From Clostridia bacterium (GTDB lineage: Bacteria; Bacillota; Clostridia; TANB77; CAG-508), in assembly GCA_017515985.1 (NCBI GenBank), contig JAFWDV010000010.1:1-64000 (forward strand): a stretch of DNA of 64,000 nt. Direction: 5' to 3'. The notes under the pieces were generated by a model. That model searched no databases and had not been told where the DNA came from. It was given only the letters and a program-made list of their open reading frames with translations. This document shows positions 26,082 to 36,675 of this stretch, one piece after another; position 1 is the first letter of the stretch, and each line of letters opens with the position of its first letter. Made by a program: the position numbers and the translations under genes.

Positions 26082-26864
26082 ATGGACGTTAACGGAAGAT
26101 TAAATGAAATATATGAAAAGATTGGACAAGACGCTCAAGAAGTGTTCAAATATGATTCAAGTGCATATGGTGCAAAAGTGTTTGCTGATGAATATGGTTT
26201 TGACTATGAACAAGTGGATGAAATAATTAAAAATTATAAAGAAATGAAATCTGCAGAGCAGAAAAGATATACTGAAGAAGGAATAAAAGCTTTTGAGGAA
26301 AATACAGACCCAAAATACACGATTTTGAGAAATATAAGATATACAAAAAATAAATATATTGATGGAGTGAAAACTCAAGCTGTAACTAAATTATTAAAGG
26401 AAGTAAGGCCGGAAGAAATAGACGATAATTTTATAGAGCAATTAGATAAGACTGATTGTGATATAAAACAGATTCTAAATAATATACTAACCAACGATAA
26501 AAGTTTGTTTGGAAGAGAAGACCTAAAAGGTAATATAGAAAGAATTCAAACTATGTACAATCAATTTGAAAATGATAGACTAAAATCGGAAGAAGAAGTT
26601 GAAAAACAACAAAATTCGCCTAAAACTGAAAAAACAAACTTTTTCAAAAGGCTAGCTGAGAAGGTAAAGAAACTGTTTAAAAAGAATGATACTAAGATGT
26701 TGCCAGAAGGAAAAACATCCCCTACGAATGATGCAAAAAGGGAAGAGTATCTTAAATCCTTGCAAATTGGACCTTCAGATCTGACACCGCAAGCTCAAAA
26801 AGGAAATATTGATGAAAGATTAAGTGAAAATCATATAAGACAAAATGATGGTCCAGAATTGTAG
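26082..26864 (+). CDS. Hypothetical cytoplasmic helical protein
   Basis: The 260-residue protein, predicted mainly helical and highly charged, has no family I recognise. A basic amphipathic stretch (FFKRLAEKVKKLFKKND, about residues 188-204) could touch membrane or nucleic acid. There is no signal peptide. ATG 26082 follows GGGAGG; the earlier ATG 26070 would include the ribosome site in the coding part. It may be transcribed with the LRR gene upstream, since no terminator lies in the 45-base gap. Confidence 0.65.
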   Translation: MDVNGRLNEIYEKIGQDAQEVFKYDSSAYGAKVFADEYGFDYEQVDEIIKNYKEMKSAEQKRYTEEGIKAFEENTDPKYTILRNIRYTKNKYIDGVKTQAVTKLLKEVRPEEIDDNFIEQLDKTDCDIKQILNNILTNDKSLFGREDLKGNIERIQTMYNQFENDRLKSEEEVEKQQNSPKTEKTNFFKRLAEKVKKLFKKNDTKMLPEGKTSPTNDAKREEYLKSLQIGPSDLTPQAQKGNIDERLSENHIRQNDGPEL

Positions 26865-26889
26865 TTCAGAAATGATAAAATGTCGTGTA

Positions 26890-26918
26890 TTGACAAATGC
26901 ATTGATTTAGAATATAAT
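26890..26918 (+). promoter_or_regulatory. Promoter of the argS T-box transcript
   Basis: Consensus TTGACA at 26890-26895, a 17-bp spacer, TATAAT at 26913-26918. Transcription should start near 26925. Confidence 0.9.
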
Positions 26919-26929
26919 AGTCACAATAT

Positions 26930-27171
26930 TTAAATTGTTGATTAAGAAAGTATTTGCAGTATAAATTGCAAAAGCGAGTTAGAAGATTGGTGAAAGTCTA
27001 ACAGTAATTTTGTAAATATTAGAGCTTATGAGAGATTGTAGGAAATGCATAAGAGTATTACAATCCGTATATCTACGTTACAGATTTCGAGTGGATTAGC
27101 TTAAAGCTAATCAATTAGAGTGGTACCATGTGAATATCGCACCTCTAGAGCAATCTAGTGGTGCGTTTTTT
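26930..27171 (+). promoter_or_regulatory. T-box riboswitch of argS
   Basis: The leader has T-box landmarks: the distal stem I segment GCGAGTTAGAAGATTGGTGA (26974-26993), a plausible specifier AGA (Arg) at 27021-27023, and the T-box AGAGTGGTACCATGTG at 27117-27132. It ends in a terminator that competes with the antiterminator. Uncharged tRNA-Arg would bind and allow readthrough into argS. The specifier was assigned by eye and could be shifted. Confidence 0.88.
27138..27171 (+). terminator. Conditional terminator of the argS T-box
   Basis: Stem CGCACC-CTAGA with TCTAG-GGTGCG around a GCAA loop, then six T residues. Its 5' arm also pairs with the T-box segment in the antiterminator. Confidence 0.88.
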
Positions 27172-27196
27172 GATTTCAAAAAAGGGGGAATTTTAT

Positions 27197-28942
27197 ATGG
27201 ATCTTATTTCAAAAACAGAGCAGATTTTAAAAGAAGTGATTGAAAAAAATAATTTCGATGAAGAAGCTATTGTACTTAGTGTTTCAAGCAAGCCAGAGCT
27301 TGGTCAGTTTCAATACAATGGCGCAATGGCCATTGCCAAAAAAAGAGGGATGAATCCTAGAGCTATTGCGGAGCAAATAGCTAATGGTCTTAATGAGTAT
27401 GATGTATTTGAAAACATCAATATTGCTGGTCCAGGTTTTATAAATATTTCGTTTAACGCGGCTTGTCTAAAGGAATATTTATCAGAGATAATAAAAGATA
27501 TGTCTCAAAACGTTAAGAAATACCCAAGTAAGAAGGTTTTCTTTGACTATGGTGGAGCTAATGTTGCAAAGGCCCTTCATGTTGGTCATCTAAGAACTGC
27601 GAATATCGGTGAAGCTCTTAAGAGATTAACTAAGTTAGTTGGCAACGAAGTAATGTCTGATGTTCACTTAGGTGATATTGGAAGACAGTCGGGTATGGTT
27701 ATATTTCAACTTCGCGAAGAGCATCCAGACTGGGTTTTCTTTGATGAAAATTACGATGGTGAATATCCAACAGAAATTGGAATTACAAATGCTGATTTAG
27801 AGCGTATTTATCCTCTTGCAAGTACTAGAGCAAAAGAAGACGAAAATATAATGGAAGAAGTACGTAAAATCACTGCGGAGCTTGATAATGGTAGAAAAGG
27901 ATATACAAAGCTTTGGGATATTATACGTAAAATCTCTATAGAAAACATTAAGGAAACATATAATGGATTAAATGCAGAATTTGATTTATGGGAAGGTGAA
28001 ACAGATAGTTATCCATACATAGATGAAATGCTTCAAGTTCTAAAAGACAATGGTTGCCTAGTGGAAAGCCAAGGTGCGTTAGTTTGTGATGTGGCAGATG
28101 AGTCAGATAAAGCTGAAATTCCACCTCTTGTTGTAATTAAAACAGATGGAACAACGCTTTATGCTACAAGAGAGCTTGCTACTATTCTTTCAAGAATGAA
28201 AAGATTTAATCCAGACGAGTTAATATATGTTGTTGACAATAGGCAAGGAATGTATTTTGAACAAGTTTTTAGAACAGCGTATAAGTCGAATTTAGTTAGC
28301 AAAGATGTCAAATTCACTTTTGTTGGTGTAGGTACAATGAATGGTAAAGATGGAAAACCTTTTAAAACCAGGGATGGTGGAGTTATGAAGCTTGATTCTC
28401 TTATAGGAGAAATTAAGGAAGAAACTTCAAAATACGTAAAAGACAATGAAAATATGGATGAAAAAGAGCAAAAAGATGTATCAGATAAGGTAGCTGTTGC
28501 AGCACTAAAATATGCTGATTTATTGCCAAATGTTGAGAAAGATTACATCTTTGATTTAACAAAATTCTGTAGCTTAGAAGGAAAAACAGGTCCATATATT
28601 CTTTATTCGGCAGTTCGTATGAAGTCATTATTATCTAAAGCTGGTGATAACGAATATAAATTAAATGATATTTATTCACAAACCGAAAAAGATATAATAA
28701 CCAAAGTACTTGAAATGCCAATAAGAATTGATAAAGCATACAGAAATAAAACATTAAGTGATGTTACAGAATACATTTATGAAATAGATAGTTTATTTAA
28801 TAAATTTTATGCTGAAAATAGAATTTTAACTGAAGATAACGAAAGTAAGAAACAATCATGGTTATTCTTAACAAAATTAGTGTACGAAGTAAATAAATTA
28901 TTGCTTGATGTTTTGGCAATATTAATTCCAGATAGAATGTAA
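27197..28942 (+). CDS. argS: Arginine--tRNA ligase
   Basis: A 581-residue class I synthetase. It has the N-terminal Add1 domain, then the HIGH-type motif in FDYGGANVAKALHVGHLRTA (about residue 117), the Rossmann core, and a C-terminal anticodon-binding helical domain (DALR type) ending DVLAILIPDRM. The KMSKS element is degenerate, as usual for ArgRS. The T-box leader directly upstream fits regulation by charged tRNA-Arg. ATG 27197 follows AAAGGGGGA. Confidence 0.96.
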   Translation: MDLISKTEQILKEVIEKNNFDEEAIVLSVSSKPELGQFQYNGAMAIAKKRGMNPRAIAEQIANGLNEYDVFENINIAGPGFINISFNAACLKEYLSEIIKDMSQNVKKYPSKKVFFDYGGANVAKALHVGHLRTANIGEALKRLTKLVGNEVMSDVHLGDIGRQSGMVIFQLREEHPDWVFFDENYDGEYPTEIGITNADLERIYPLASTRAKEDENIMEEVRKITAELDNGRKGYTKLWDIIRKISIENIKETYNGLNAEFDLWEGETDSYPYIDEMLQVLKDNGCLVESQGALVCDVADESDKAEIPPLVVIKTDGTTLYATRELATILSRMKRFNPDELIYVVDNRQGMYFEQVFRTAYKSNLVSKDVKFTFVGVGTMNGKDGKPFKTRDGGVMKLDSLIGEIKEETSKYVKDNENMDEKEQKDVSDKVAVAALKYADLLPNVEKDYIFDLTKFCSLEGKTGPYILYSAVRMKSLLSKAGDNEYKLNDIYSQTEKDIITKVLEMPIRIDKAYRNKTLSDVTEYIYEIDSLFNKFYAENRILTEDNESKKQSWLFLTKLVYEVNKLLLDVLAILIPDRM

Positions 28943-28972
28943 GTTGCCATATAGGAACAAAAGGAGGATAAA

Positions 28973-29530
28973 ATGAAAGAAGAATTTATTAATCTATTGA
29001 GAAGTACAAAAAGAGAAGGTATTGAGGATCTTATAAAATTTATAGAAGAAAAAACAGATTTTTATACAGCACCAGCAAGTACAAAATTCCATGGATCACA
29101 TGAAGGTGGCTTGTTAGAGCACAGCATGAAGGTTTATGAAATATTAAAATATAAAGTAGAGCATAATATTATTGATTTAAAGGTAAATGATGATTCTTTA
29201 ATATTAGTTCCTTTATTACATGATATTTGTAAGGTTAATTTTTATAAAGTGGACTATAGAAATGCTAAGAATGCGCTTGGTGAATGGGAAAAGGTTCCTT
29301 ATTATACTGTTGATGACCAAATTCCATATGGGCATGGCGAAAAATCTGTAATGATGATTACGGAGTATATAAAACTAACTCCTGAAGAAAAATATGCTAT
29401 ACGTTGGCATATGGGTTATACAGAGCCAAAAGAACTTTATAATACAATTGGAGCTGCATACAAAAAATATCCATTTGCATTACTAATGCACGAAGCAGAT
29501 TTGGAAGCTACATATTTTTATGATATATAA
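28973..29530 (+). CDS. HD-domain hydrolase
   Basis: A 185-residue cytoplasmic protein with an HD metal site: FHGSHEGGLLEHSMKVYEIL (residues 39-58), LLHDICKV near residue 82 and a downstream HEADLEATYF. It resembles HD proteins related to YhaM-type 3'-5' exoribonucleases, but the OB-fold of YhaM is absent. The substrate is unknown. It lies 30 bases after argS with AAAGGAGG upstream, so it may be cotranscribed and share T-box control. Confidence 0.82.
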   Translation: MKEEFINLLRSTKREGIEDLIKFIEEKTDFYTAPASTKFHGSHEGGLLEHSMKVYEILKYKVEHNIIDLKVNDDSLILVPLLHDICKVNFYKVDYRNAKNALGEWEKVPYYTVDDQIPYGHGEKSVMMITEYIKLTPEEKYAIRWHMGYTEPKELYNTIGAAYKKYPFALLMHEADLEATYFYDI

Positions 29531-29531
29531 C

Positions 29532-29585
29532 AAAAAAAGCAATATTCTCCTGGGAATTTCCCAGAGCGAGTTTATTGCTTTTTTA
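29532..29585. terminator. Two-way terminator between the HD gene and spoVAE
   Basis: Outer arms AAAAAGCAATA and TATTGCTTTTT with an inner hairpin (TGGGA/TCCCA). A- and T-runs on the two sides let it serve both converging genes. Confidence 0.88.
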
Positions 29586-29958
29586 TTTTTGGTTTAGCAA
29601 CAAGGGATGCAAGATATCCAAAGAATACTGCAGCAGCAATTCCTCCAGCAGAAGCCTTTATACCACCTATAAATGCACCAAGTAATCCATCAGATTGTAC
29701 TGCTTCAATAGTTCCTTTTGCAAGGTTTGCTCCAAATCCAAATAAAGGAACAGTAGCTCCACAACCAGCAAAATCAATAACATATTTATAAATTCCAAGG
29801 GCGCCTAAAATTACTCCAGTTGTGACGAAAGTTACTAGGATTCTTGCTGGAGTTAGCTTAGTTTTATCAATTAATATTTGTCCTAATATACAAATAAGGC
29901 CACCAACTACAAAACATCTTACAATTTGCATCCAATCTATAGTTTGAAAAAAATCCAT
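29572..29958 (-). CDS. spoVAE: Stage V sporulation protein AE
   Basis: A 128-residue membrane protein with the SpoVAE signature GGLICILGQILIDKTKLTPAR near residue 20 and FAGCGATVPLFGFGANLAKG near residue 64. It is part of the SpoVA channel that moves dipicolinic acid into the spore core and out at germination. The usual partners spoVAC and spoVAD are not adjacent here. A good sigma-G-type promoter lies upstream. The ATG follows AGGAGG. Confidence 0.93.
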   Translation of the reverse strand: MDFFQTIDWMQIVRCFVVGGLICILGQILIDKTKLTPARILVTFVTTGVILGALGIYKYVIDFAGCGATVPLFGFGANLAKGTIEAVQSDGLLGAFIGGIKASAGGIAAAVFFGYLASLVAKPKIKKQ

Positions 29959-29998
29959 AGAATATAAACCTCCTAAAATTTTTAGTTTTATATGATTA

Positions 29999-30028
29999 TA
30001 GTATTTGCAGGTTTCATGAATATATGCA
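29999..30028 (-). promoter_or_regulatory. Sigma-G-like forespore promoter of spoVAE
   Basis: On the minus strand: TGCATA (30028-30023), a 17-bp spacer, AATACTA (30005-29999). The sigma-G consensus is TGMATA and CATWHTA, so 12 of 13 positions fit. The distance to the AGGAGG of spoVAE is suitable. Confidence 0.75.
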
Positions 30029-30058
30029 ATTGATAAAATGTTTTATTAAAGCATAGAG

Positions 30059-30096
30059 CAAAAAAATACGCAAATTTTAAAATCCGCGCATTTTTT
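30059..30096. terminator. Two-way terminator downstream of the DUF4870-like gene
   Basis: Hairpin of about ten pairs (ATACGCAAATTTT with AAAATCCGCGCAT, several G-T pairs) flanked by A- and T-runs. It mainly serves the minus-strand gene at 30114. Confidence 0.75.
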
Positions 30097-30113
30097 GTAT
30101 TTTTTGTTAATTA

Positions 30114-30419
30114 TTATTTTAGAATTTTAATTTCGCCTATTAAAGGAACTTCTTTTTCTTCTTGGTTAATTGCTGCTATTAAACCTAAAATCCAGCATAC
30201 AAGAATAAATAAATTAGCTAACCATCCAATTATTCCCATAAATGGAAGGACAAAACCTAAAGCTACGTTAAATACTAAGGCAATTCCAGTATTGAAAATG
30301 TGAATAACTAAAGCTTGATTTAAATGGAATTTTGCTCCTTCTTTATCTCCTGTACACATTGCAACAATAAATCCAATCCAAGTAAGGTATGCAACCCAAC
30401 TAGTAGTTTTTGTATCCAT
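30114..30419 (-). CDS. DUF4870-like small membrane protein
   Basis: The 101-residue protein has three membrane segments (about residues 8-20, 39-55 and 60-83). The pattern KEGAKFHLNQALVIHIFNTG and LVCWILGLIAAINQEEKEVPLIG is typical of DUF4870/TIC20-like small proteins. The function is unknown. ATG 30419 follows AAGGAGG (minus strand). It is a single gene with its own terminator. Confidence 0.8.
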   Translation of the reverse strand: MDTKTTSWVAYLTWIGFIVAMCTGDKEGAKFHLNQALVIHIFNTGIALVFNVALGFVLPFMGIIGWLANLFILVCWILGLIAAINQEEKEVPLIGEIKILK

Positions 30420-30540
30420 AACAAAACCTCCTTCGAATTTATTTAGAAAATTAATTCCAATAATATTCTAGCACAAGCAACAAAAAGTGACAAGATTTTT
30501 TTAGAAATTTTGAGCTAATACGTAGTAGAGCAAAAAATAC

Positions 30541-30569
30541 TTGAAAATATGCGTAAATTAAAGTATAAT
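30541..30569 (+). promoter_or_regulatory. Promoter of trpS
   Basis: TTGAAA at 30541-30546, a 17-bp spacer, TATAAT at 30564-30569. The leader is only about 30 nt, leaving no room for a T-box. Confidence 0.82.
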
Positions 30570-30605
30570 AGATACTAATTTAGACTAAAGAGGGAGAAAT
30601 TAAAT

Positions 30606-32970
<2,365 letters not shown>

Positions 32971-32990
32971 CAAAAAATAATTCACACAAA

Positions 32991-33005
32991 AACAAAACTT
33001 TTGTT
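32991..33005. promoter_or_regulatory. Perfect 7-1-7 palindrome at the lexA promoter
   Basis: AACAAAACTTTTGTT is fully symmetric around one base, and its last base is the first base of the -35 box. It may be the LexA autoregulatory operator in this lineage, although it does not match the Bacillus box (CGAAC-N4-GTTCG). Confidence 0.45.
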
Positions 33006-33033
33006 TGACTTTTGGTAATATATGTGTTATTAT
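33005..33033 (+). promoter_or_regulatory. Promoter of lexA
   Basis: TTGACT at 33005-33010, a 17-bp spacer, TATTAT at 33028-33033. Confidence 0.82.
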
Positions 33034-33062
33034 CTTCTTAATTAATTTTGAGGGGTGATTTT

Positions 33063-33725
33063 ATGCCAAGAAAGAAAAGTTTAGAATTAGGAAAAAGAGA
33101 GAAAGATATTTTAAGTTTTATAGAAAAACAAATTAAAGCAAATGGGTATCCACCATCTGTTAGAGAGATTGGTAAGTCTGTTGGATTAAGCTCAACAGCT
33201 ACCGTACACGGATATTTAACAAAGTTGGAGGAAAAAGGATACATCAAAAAAGAGAACCAAAAAGGTAGAGCTCTAAAACTTGTTAAAGGAAATAAAAATG
33301 AAGACAAAACATCAAATGTAGAAGAGTCTAAAAATTTCTATACAGATAAAGAAATGGTTGATGTTCCGGTAGTTGGAAAGATAACTGCAGGTGCTCCAAT
33401 TTTAGCAGTGGAAAATATAACTGATACATTCCCAATACCACTTTCATTTGTTGGTAATGCTGAAAGTTTTATGCTAACAGTAAGTGGCGAAAGTATGATA
33501 GAAGCGGGAATTCTTGACGGAGACTACATACTTGTAAGAAAACAAAATACTGCAAGAAATGGTCAAATTGTTGTTGCGCTAATTGAAGATGAAGCAACAG
33601 TTAAAACATTCTATAAAGAAAAAGATTATGTAAGATTACAACCTGAAAATAGCACTATGGATCCTATAATAGTAAATGATTGCAAAATATTAGGTGTAGT
33701 ATCTGGAGTATTTAGAAAATTATAA
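33063..33725 (+). CDS. lexA: LexA repressor
   Basis: The 220-residue SOS repressor and self-cleaving protease has an N-terminal winged helix ([20 protein letters not shown] and [19 protein letters not shown]). A cleavage site Ala-Gly lies in [10 protein letters not shown] near residue 120, the catalytic serine in [10 protein letters not shown], and the lysine in [12 protein letters not shown]. All key residues are present. ATG 33063 follows GAGGGGTG. A symmetric 15-mer overlaps its promoter. The next gene follows after 18 bases and may share its transcript. Confidence 0.95.
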   Translation: MPRKKSLELGKREKDILSFIEKQIKANGYPPSVREIGKSVGLSSTATVHGYLTKLEEKGYIKKENQKGRALKLVKGNKNEDKTSNVEESKNFYTDKEMVDVPVVGKITAGAPILAVENITDTFPIPLSFVGNAESFMLTVSGESMIEAGILDGDYILVRKQNTARNGQIVVALIEDEATVKTFYKEKDYVRLQPENSTMDPIIVNDCKILGVVSGVFRKL

Positions 33726-33743
33726 AATAAGAGGAGAATAAAT

Positions 33744-34238
33744 ATGGATAGAATGAAAACTTTCATTAAATATCTATTGATATTTCTAGGATTTTTTGTA
33801 ATAAGCTTCCTTTTAATGTCAGCATATATAAAAACATCCTATCATAAAATAGAATCATATGAAATTAAAGAAGATAAGTTTACAGTAACTATTTTATCGG
33901 CGAAGTCTTCAAAAGACAATGGTTATATTGAAGGAAATATCTTAAATAAAACAGAAGAAAAAATATCTAATAAGTATATGAAAGTAGAGCTATTCTCTGG
34001 AAATGATGTAAATCTTGGCGAAGAATATGTGAAGATTGATGAAATGAATCCAGGAGATCTTAAAAATTTTAGAGTTAGTTTTTCTTGCGACAATGTTAAG
34101 CATTTTAAAGTTTATTTTATGACTCAAGAAGAAAAAGAAGCAGAAGATGCAAGCAAGGACAAATCATTATTACCACGACTAAAAACAGATGAAAATGTAG
34201 ACAAATTTGTAGATTCTATAAGTCCAAAGTTTAAATAA
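33744..34238 (+). CDS. Hypothetical membrane-anchored protein (FxLYD-like)
   Basis: The 164-residue protein has one N-terminal membrane helix (about residues 10-28) and an extracellular beta-sandwich-like domain. The pattern YIEGNILNKTEEKISNKYMKVELF followed by PGDLKNFRVSF resembles FxLYD domains; the assignment is tentative. It lies right behind lexA, possibly in the same transcript, and is followed by a strong terminator. Co-expression with the SOS repressor would be interesting, because membrane proteins behind lexA can be division inhibitors (as YneA is in Bacillus), but there is no LysM domain here and no direct evidence. Confidence 0.65.
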   Translation: MDRMKTFIKYLLIFLGFFVISFLLMSAYIKTSYHKIESYEIKEDKFTVTILSAKSSKDNGYIEGNILNKTEEKISNKYMKVELFSGNDVNLGEEYVKIDEMNPGDLKNFRVSFSCDNVKHFKVYFMTQEEKEAEDASKDKSLLPRLKTDENVDKFVDSISPKFK

Positions 34239-34265
34239 AAAAACGCATTTATGCGTTTTTTTTTG
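34236..34265 (+). terminator. Terminator after the lexA unit
   Basis: Compact hairpin AAAAACGCAT/ATGCGTTTTT followed by a long T-run. Confidence 0.92.
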
Positions 34266-34311
34266 TAAATATAAGAATCTTTTGATGGAATAAAATTAAT
34301 TGTAAAATATA

Positions 34312-34340
34312 TTGCTATTTTAATTAATATGTAATATAAT
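34312..34340 (+). promoter_or_regulatory. Promoter of mreB
   Basis: TTGCTA at 34312-34317, a 17-bp spacer, TATAAT at 34335-34340. Confidence 0.65.
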
Positions 34341-34393
34341 CGTAACAAAAATGCAATATAAGTGTAATATAAAACCTGAAAGGAAAGATGAGA

Positions 34394-35404
34394 ATGTTCA
34401 ATTGGGGTCAAGATATAGGTATAGATTTGGGAACTGCAACGGTAATTGCATATGTTAAAGGAAAAGGTATAGTTCTAAGAGAGCCATCAGTTGTTGCTGT
34501 TGATAGCAATACAAATGAAGTATTGGCAGTTGGAAGAGAAGCAAGAAGAATGCTTGGAAGAACACCTGGAAATATAGTTGCGACAAGACCATTAAGGGAA
34601 GGTGTTATATCTAACTATACTGTAACAGAAAAAATGTTAAAGTACTTCATAAATCGAGTATGTGGAAGATTTCTTTTTGCTCCAAGAATAATGATTTGTA
34701 TACCATCTCAGGTTACTGAAGTTGAAAAGAAAGCTGTTATAGATGCTGCTACGCAAGCAGGAGCTAGAAAAGTATATTTAATAGAAGAGCCAATAGCTGC
34801 GGCAATTGGTGCAGGAATAGATATAGCTAAACCATGCGGTAATATGGTTGTTGATATTGGAGGAGGAACAACAGATATTGCTGTTATTTCACTTGGTGGA
34901 TCTGTTGTAAGTACATCACTTAAAATTGCTGGAGACAAGTTTGATGAATATATTGTAAAATACATTAAAAAGAAACATAATATAATGATTGGTGAAAGAA
35001 CTGCAGAGGACTTAAAGATAAATATAGGATGCGTATATCCAAAGATGCAAGATACAGAGATGGAAATTCGTGGAAGAGATTTGATAGATGGATTACCAAA
35101 AACTGTAACAGTATATTCAAGCGAAATGCTAGAGGCTATGATTGAACCTGCTTTGATGATAGTAGATGCTGTGCATTCTGTATTAGAAAAAACACCTCCT
35201 GAACTTGCTGCTGATATAAGTGATAAAGGCATTTATATGACAGGTGGAGGATGTTTAGTTGATGGATTGGACAAGCTTTTACAAGAAAAAACAGGAATTA
35301 ATGTAATGATTGCTCAAGATGCAGTGTCTTGTGTAGCTCTTGGGACTGGAAAAGCATTGGACACTTTAGACTCGTTAGATGTAAAAAATAGAGCAAGAAG
35401 GTAA
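34394..35404 (+). CDS. mreB: Rod-shape protein MreB/Mbl
   Basis: A 336-residue bacterial actin. Phosphate loops DIGIDLGTATVIAYVKGKG (start) and MVVDIGGGTTDIAVISLGG (about residue 155), plus the IPSQVTEVEKKAVIDAA and YLIEEPIAAAIGAG blocks, are typical. It polymerises under the membrane and guides wall synthesis. It lacks mreC/mreD neighbours, so it could be the Mbl or MreBH paralogue. ATG 34388 is only three bases after AAGGA; ATG 34394, nine bases away, is a better start. Confidence 0.92.
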   Translation: MFNWGQDIGIDLGTATVIAYVKGKGIVLREPSVVAVDSNTNEVLAVGREARRMLGRTPGNIVATRPLREGVISNYTVTEKMLKYFINRVCGRFLFAPRIMICIPSQVTEVEKKAVIDAATQAGARKVYLIEEPIAAAIGAGIDIAKPCGNMVVDIGGGTTDIAVISLGGSVVSTSLKIAGDKFDEYIVKYIKKKHNIMIGERTAEDLKINIGCVYPKMQDTEMEIRGRDLIDGLPKTVTVYSSEMLEAMIEPALMIVDAVHSVLEKTPPELAADISDKGIYMTGGGCLVDGLDKLLQEKTGINVMIAQDAVSCVALGTGKALDTLDSLDVKNRARR

Positions 35405-35468
35405 TAGATTATTAAAAAAATGGAATAATAAATGAGAGAAAGTAAGATGGGAGAGTCATAAGAATTAG

Positions 35469-35502
35469 CGGACTGATTTTAGTATTTTATAACTTCAGTC
35501 CG
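35469..35502. repeat. Diverged dispersed-repeat hairpin
   Basis: CGGACTGA (35469-35476) pairs perfectly with TCAGTCCG (35495-35502); the loop starts TTTTAGTAT like the loop of the copy at 14736. It may terminate mreB, though its T-run is broken. Confidence 0.6.
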
Positions 35503-35554
35503 TATTTCTTGACTTTTTTGATTACATAAAAAGTTTTAGATAAAGGAGAATAAA

Positions 35555-36541
35555 ATGATATTACAAATATTTTTAATGCTTGTAGGATTTGTACTACTAG
35601 TAAAAGGTGCTGACTTTTTGGTAGATGGTGGAAGTAATATAGCCAAAAAATTTCATATACCTGAACTTGTTATAGGGTTAACAATTGTTTCAGTAGGGAC
35701 ATCGATGCCAGAATTAATGGTAAGTTTAACTTCTGCAGTTGAAGGTCATTCTGATATGTCAATTGGTAATGTTATAGGAAGTAATTTAGCAAATTTGCTG
35801 TTGATACTAGGTTTATGCGCAATAATAAAAAATTTAAAATTTAAAAAAGAAACTAAATTTTTTGAAAGCCCATTTGCGCTCTTGATTACAATACTATTAT
35901 TTATAATGGCAAATAATAAGATTACAGGTCAAACTGGAACTATTGATAGAGCTGAGGGTATTGTTCTAGTGGTACTTTGCGTAGCTTTTATAATATATAA
36001 CATTATAATGGCAAAAAAAGGTGAAGATTTTGATGGTATTAGCAAGGAACTTGTTATAACGAATATAGAAATGAATTCACCTAGATATGTTATAAAGTCA
36101 ATTATTTTTATTGCTCTTGGAATTGCTTTCTTAAAATTTGGTGGCGATTTTGTTGTAAATAGTTGTGTGGAAATTGCAAGAAGAATTGGAATGAGTGAAA
36201 AGCTTATAAGTGTTACGATTATTGCTATAGCAACAAGTTTACCAGAACTTGTAACTTCGATGGTTGCAACAAAAAAAGGTGAAATAGACCTAGCGATAGG
36301 AAATATTATTGGATCATGTATATTTAATATTTTACTAATAATTGGTGTTTCAGCTATTATAACTCCAATAAGCTATTCTATAAACTATAATAAAGATGTT
36401 ATTATTCTAATGATTGCAACATTATTCTTAGGATTATTTCCGTTTATTGGAAAGAAAGATGAGATGACAAGGATAAATGGAAGTATATACTTGATAGGAT
36501 ACGTAGCATATATGGTTTCGCTAGTGGTACAAAATATATAA
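35555..36541 (+). CDS. CaCA-family sodium/calcium exchanger (YrbG-like)
   Basis: A 328-residue membrane antiporter with ten or eleven helices in two inverted halves. The alpha-1 repeat is SVGTSMPELMVSL with GNVIGSNLANLLLILG, and alpha-2 is AIATSLPELVTSM with GNIIGSCIFNILLIIG. Acidic residues in both repeats are present, so ion binding should be intact. It probably exports calcium in exchange for sodium or protons. ATG 35555 follows AAAGGAG. It is a single-gene unit. Confidence 0.92.
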   Translation: MILQIFLMLVGFVLLVKGADFLVDGGSNIAKKFHIPELVIGLTIVSVGTSMPELMVSLTSAVEGHSDMSIGNVIGSNLANLLLILGLCAIIKNLKFKKETKFFESPFALLITILLFIMANNKITGQTGTIDRAEGIVLVVLCVAFIIYNIIMAKKGEDFDGISKELVITNIEMNSPRYVIKSIIFIALGIAFLKFGGDFVVNSCVEIARRIGMSEKLISVTIIAIATSLPELVTSMVATKKGEIDLAIGNIIGSCIFNILLIIGVSAIITPISYSINYNKDVIILMIATLFLGLFPFIGKKDEMTRINGSIYLIGYVAYMVSLVVQNI

Positions 36542-36576
36542 TAATGGGTAAACACTATGCGGAGAGTTAAGTAATA

Positions 36577-36605
36577 TTGACAATTTACATAAAAAGTTAT
36601 AAAAT
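36577..36605 (+). promoter_or_regulatory. Promoter of the GC-rich gene at 36676
   Basis: TTGACA at 36577-36582, a 17-bp spacer, TAAAAT at 36600-36605. A hairpin (CAGAC/GTCTG, 36611-36633) would form at the very 5' end of the transcript. Confidence 0.85.
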
Positions 36606-36675
36606 GTAAGCAGACACGCTTATGGCGGTCTGTTGAAAAAAGTATATCCAAATATTTTCGATGGGAGGTAATTTT

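Noticed and set aside
34708..35232. 174-residue minus-strand frame inside mreB
   Set aside because: Shadow of a clearly conserved gene; low-complexity Ser/Ile composition and no ribosome site.
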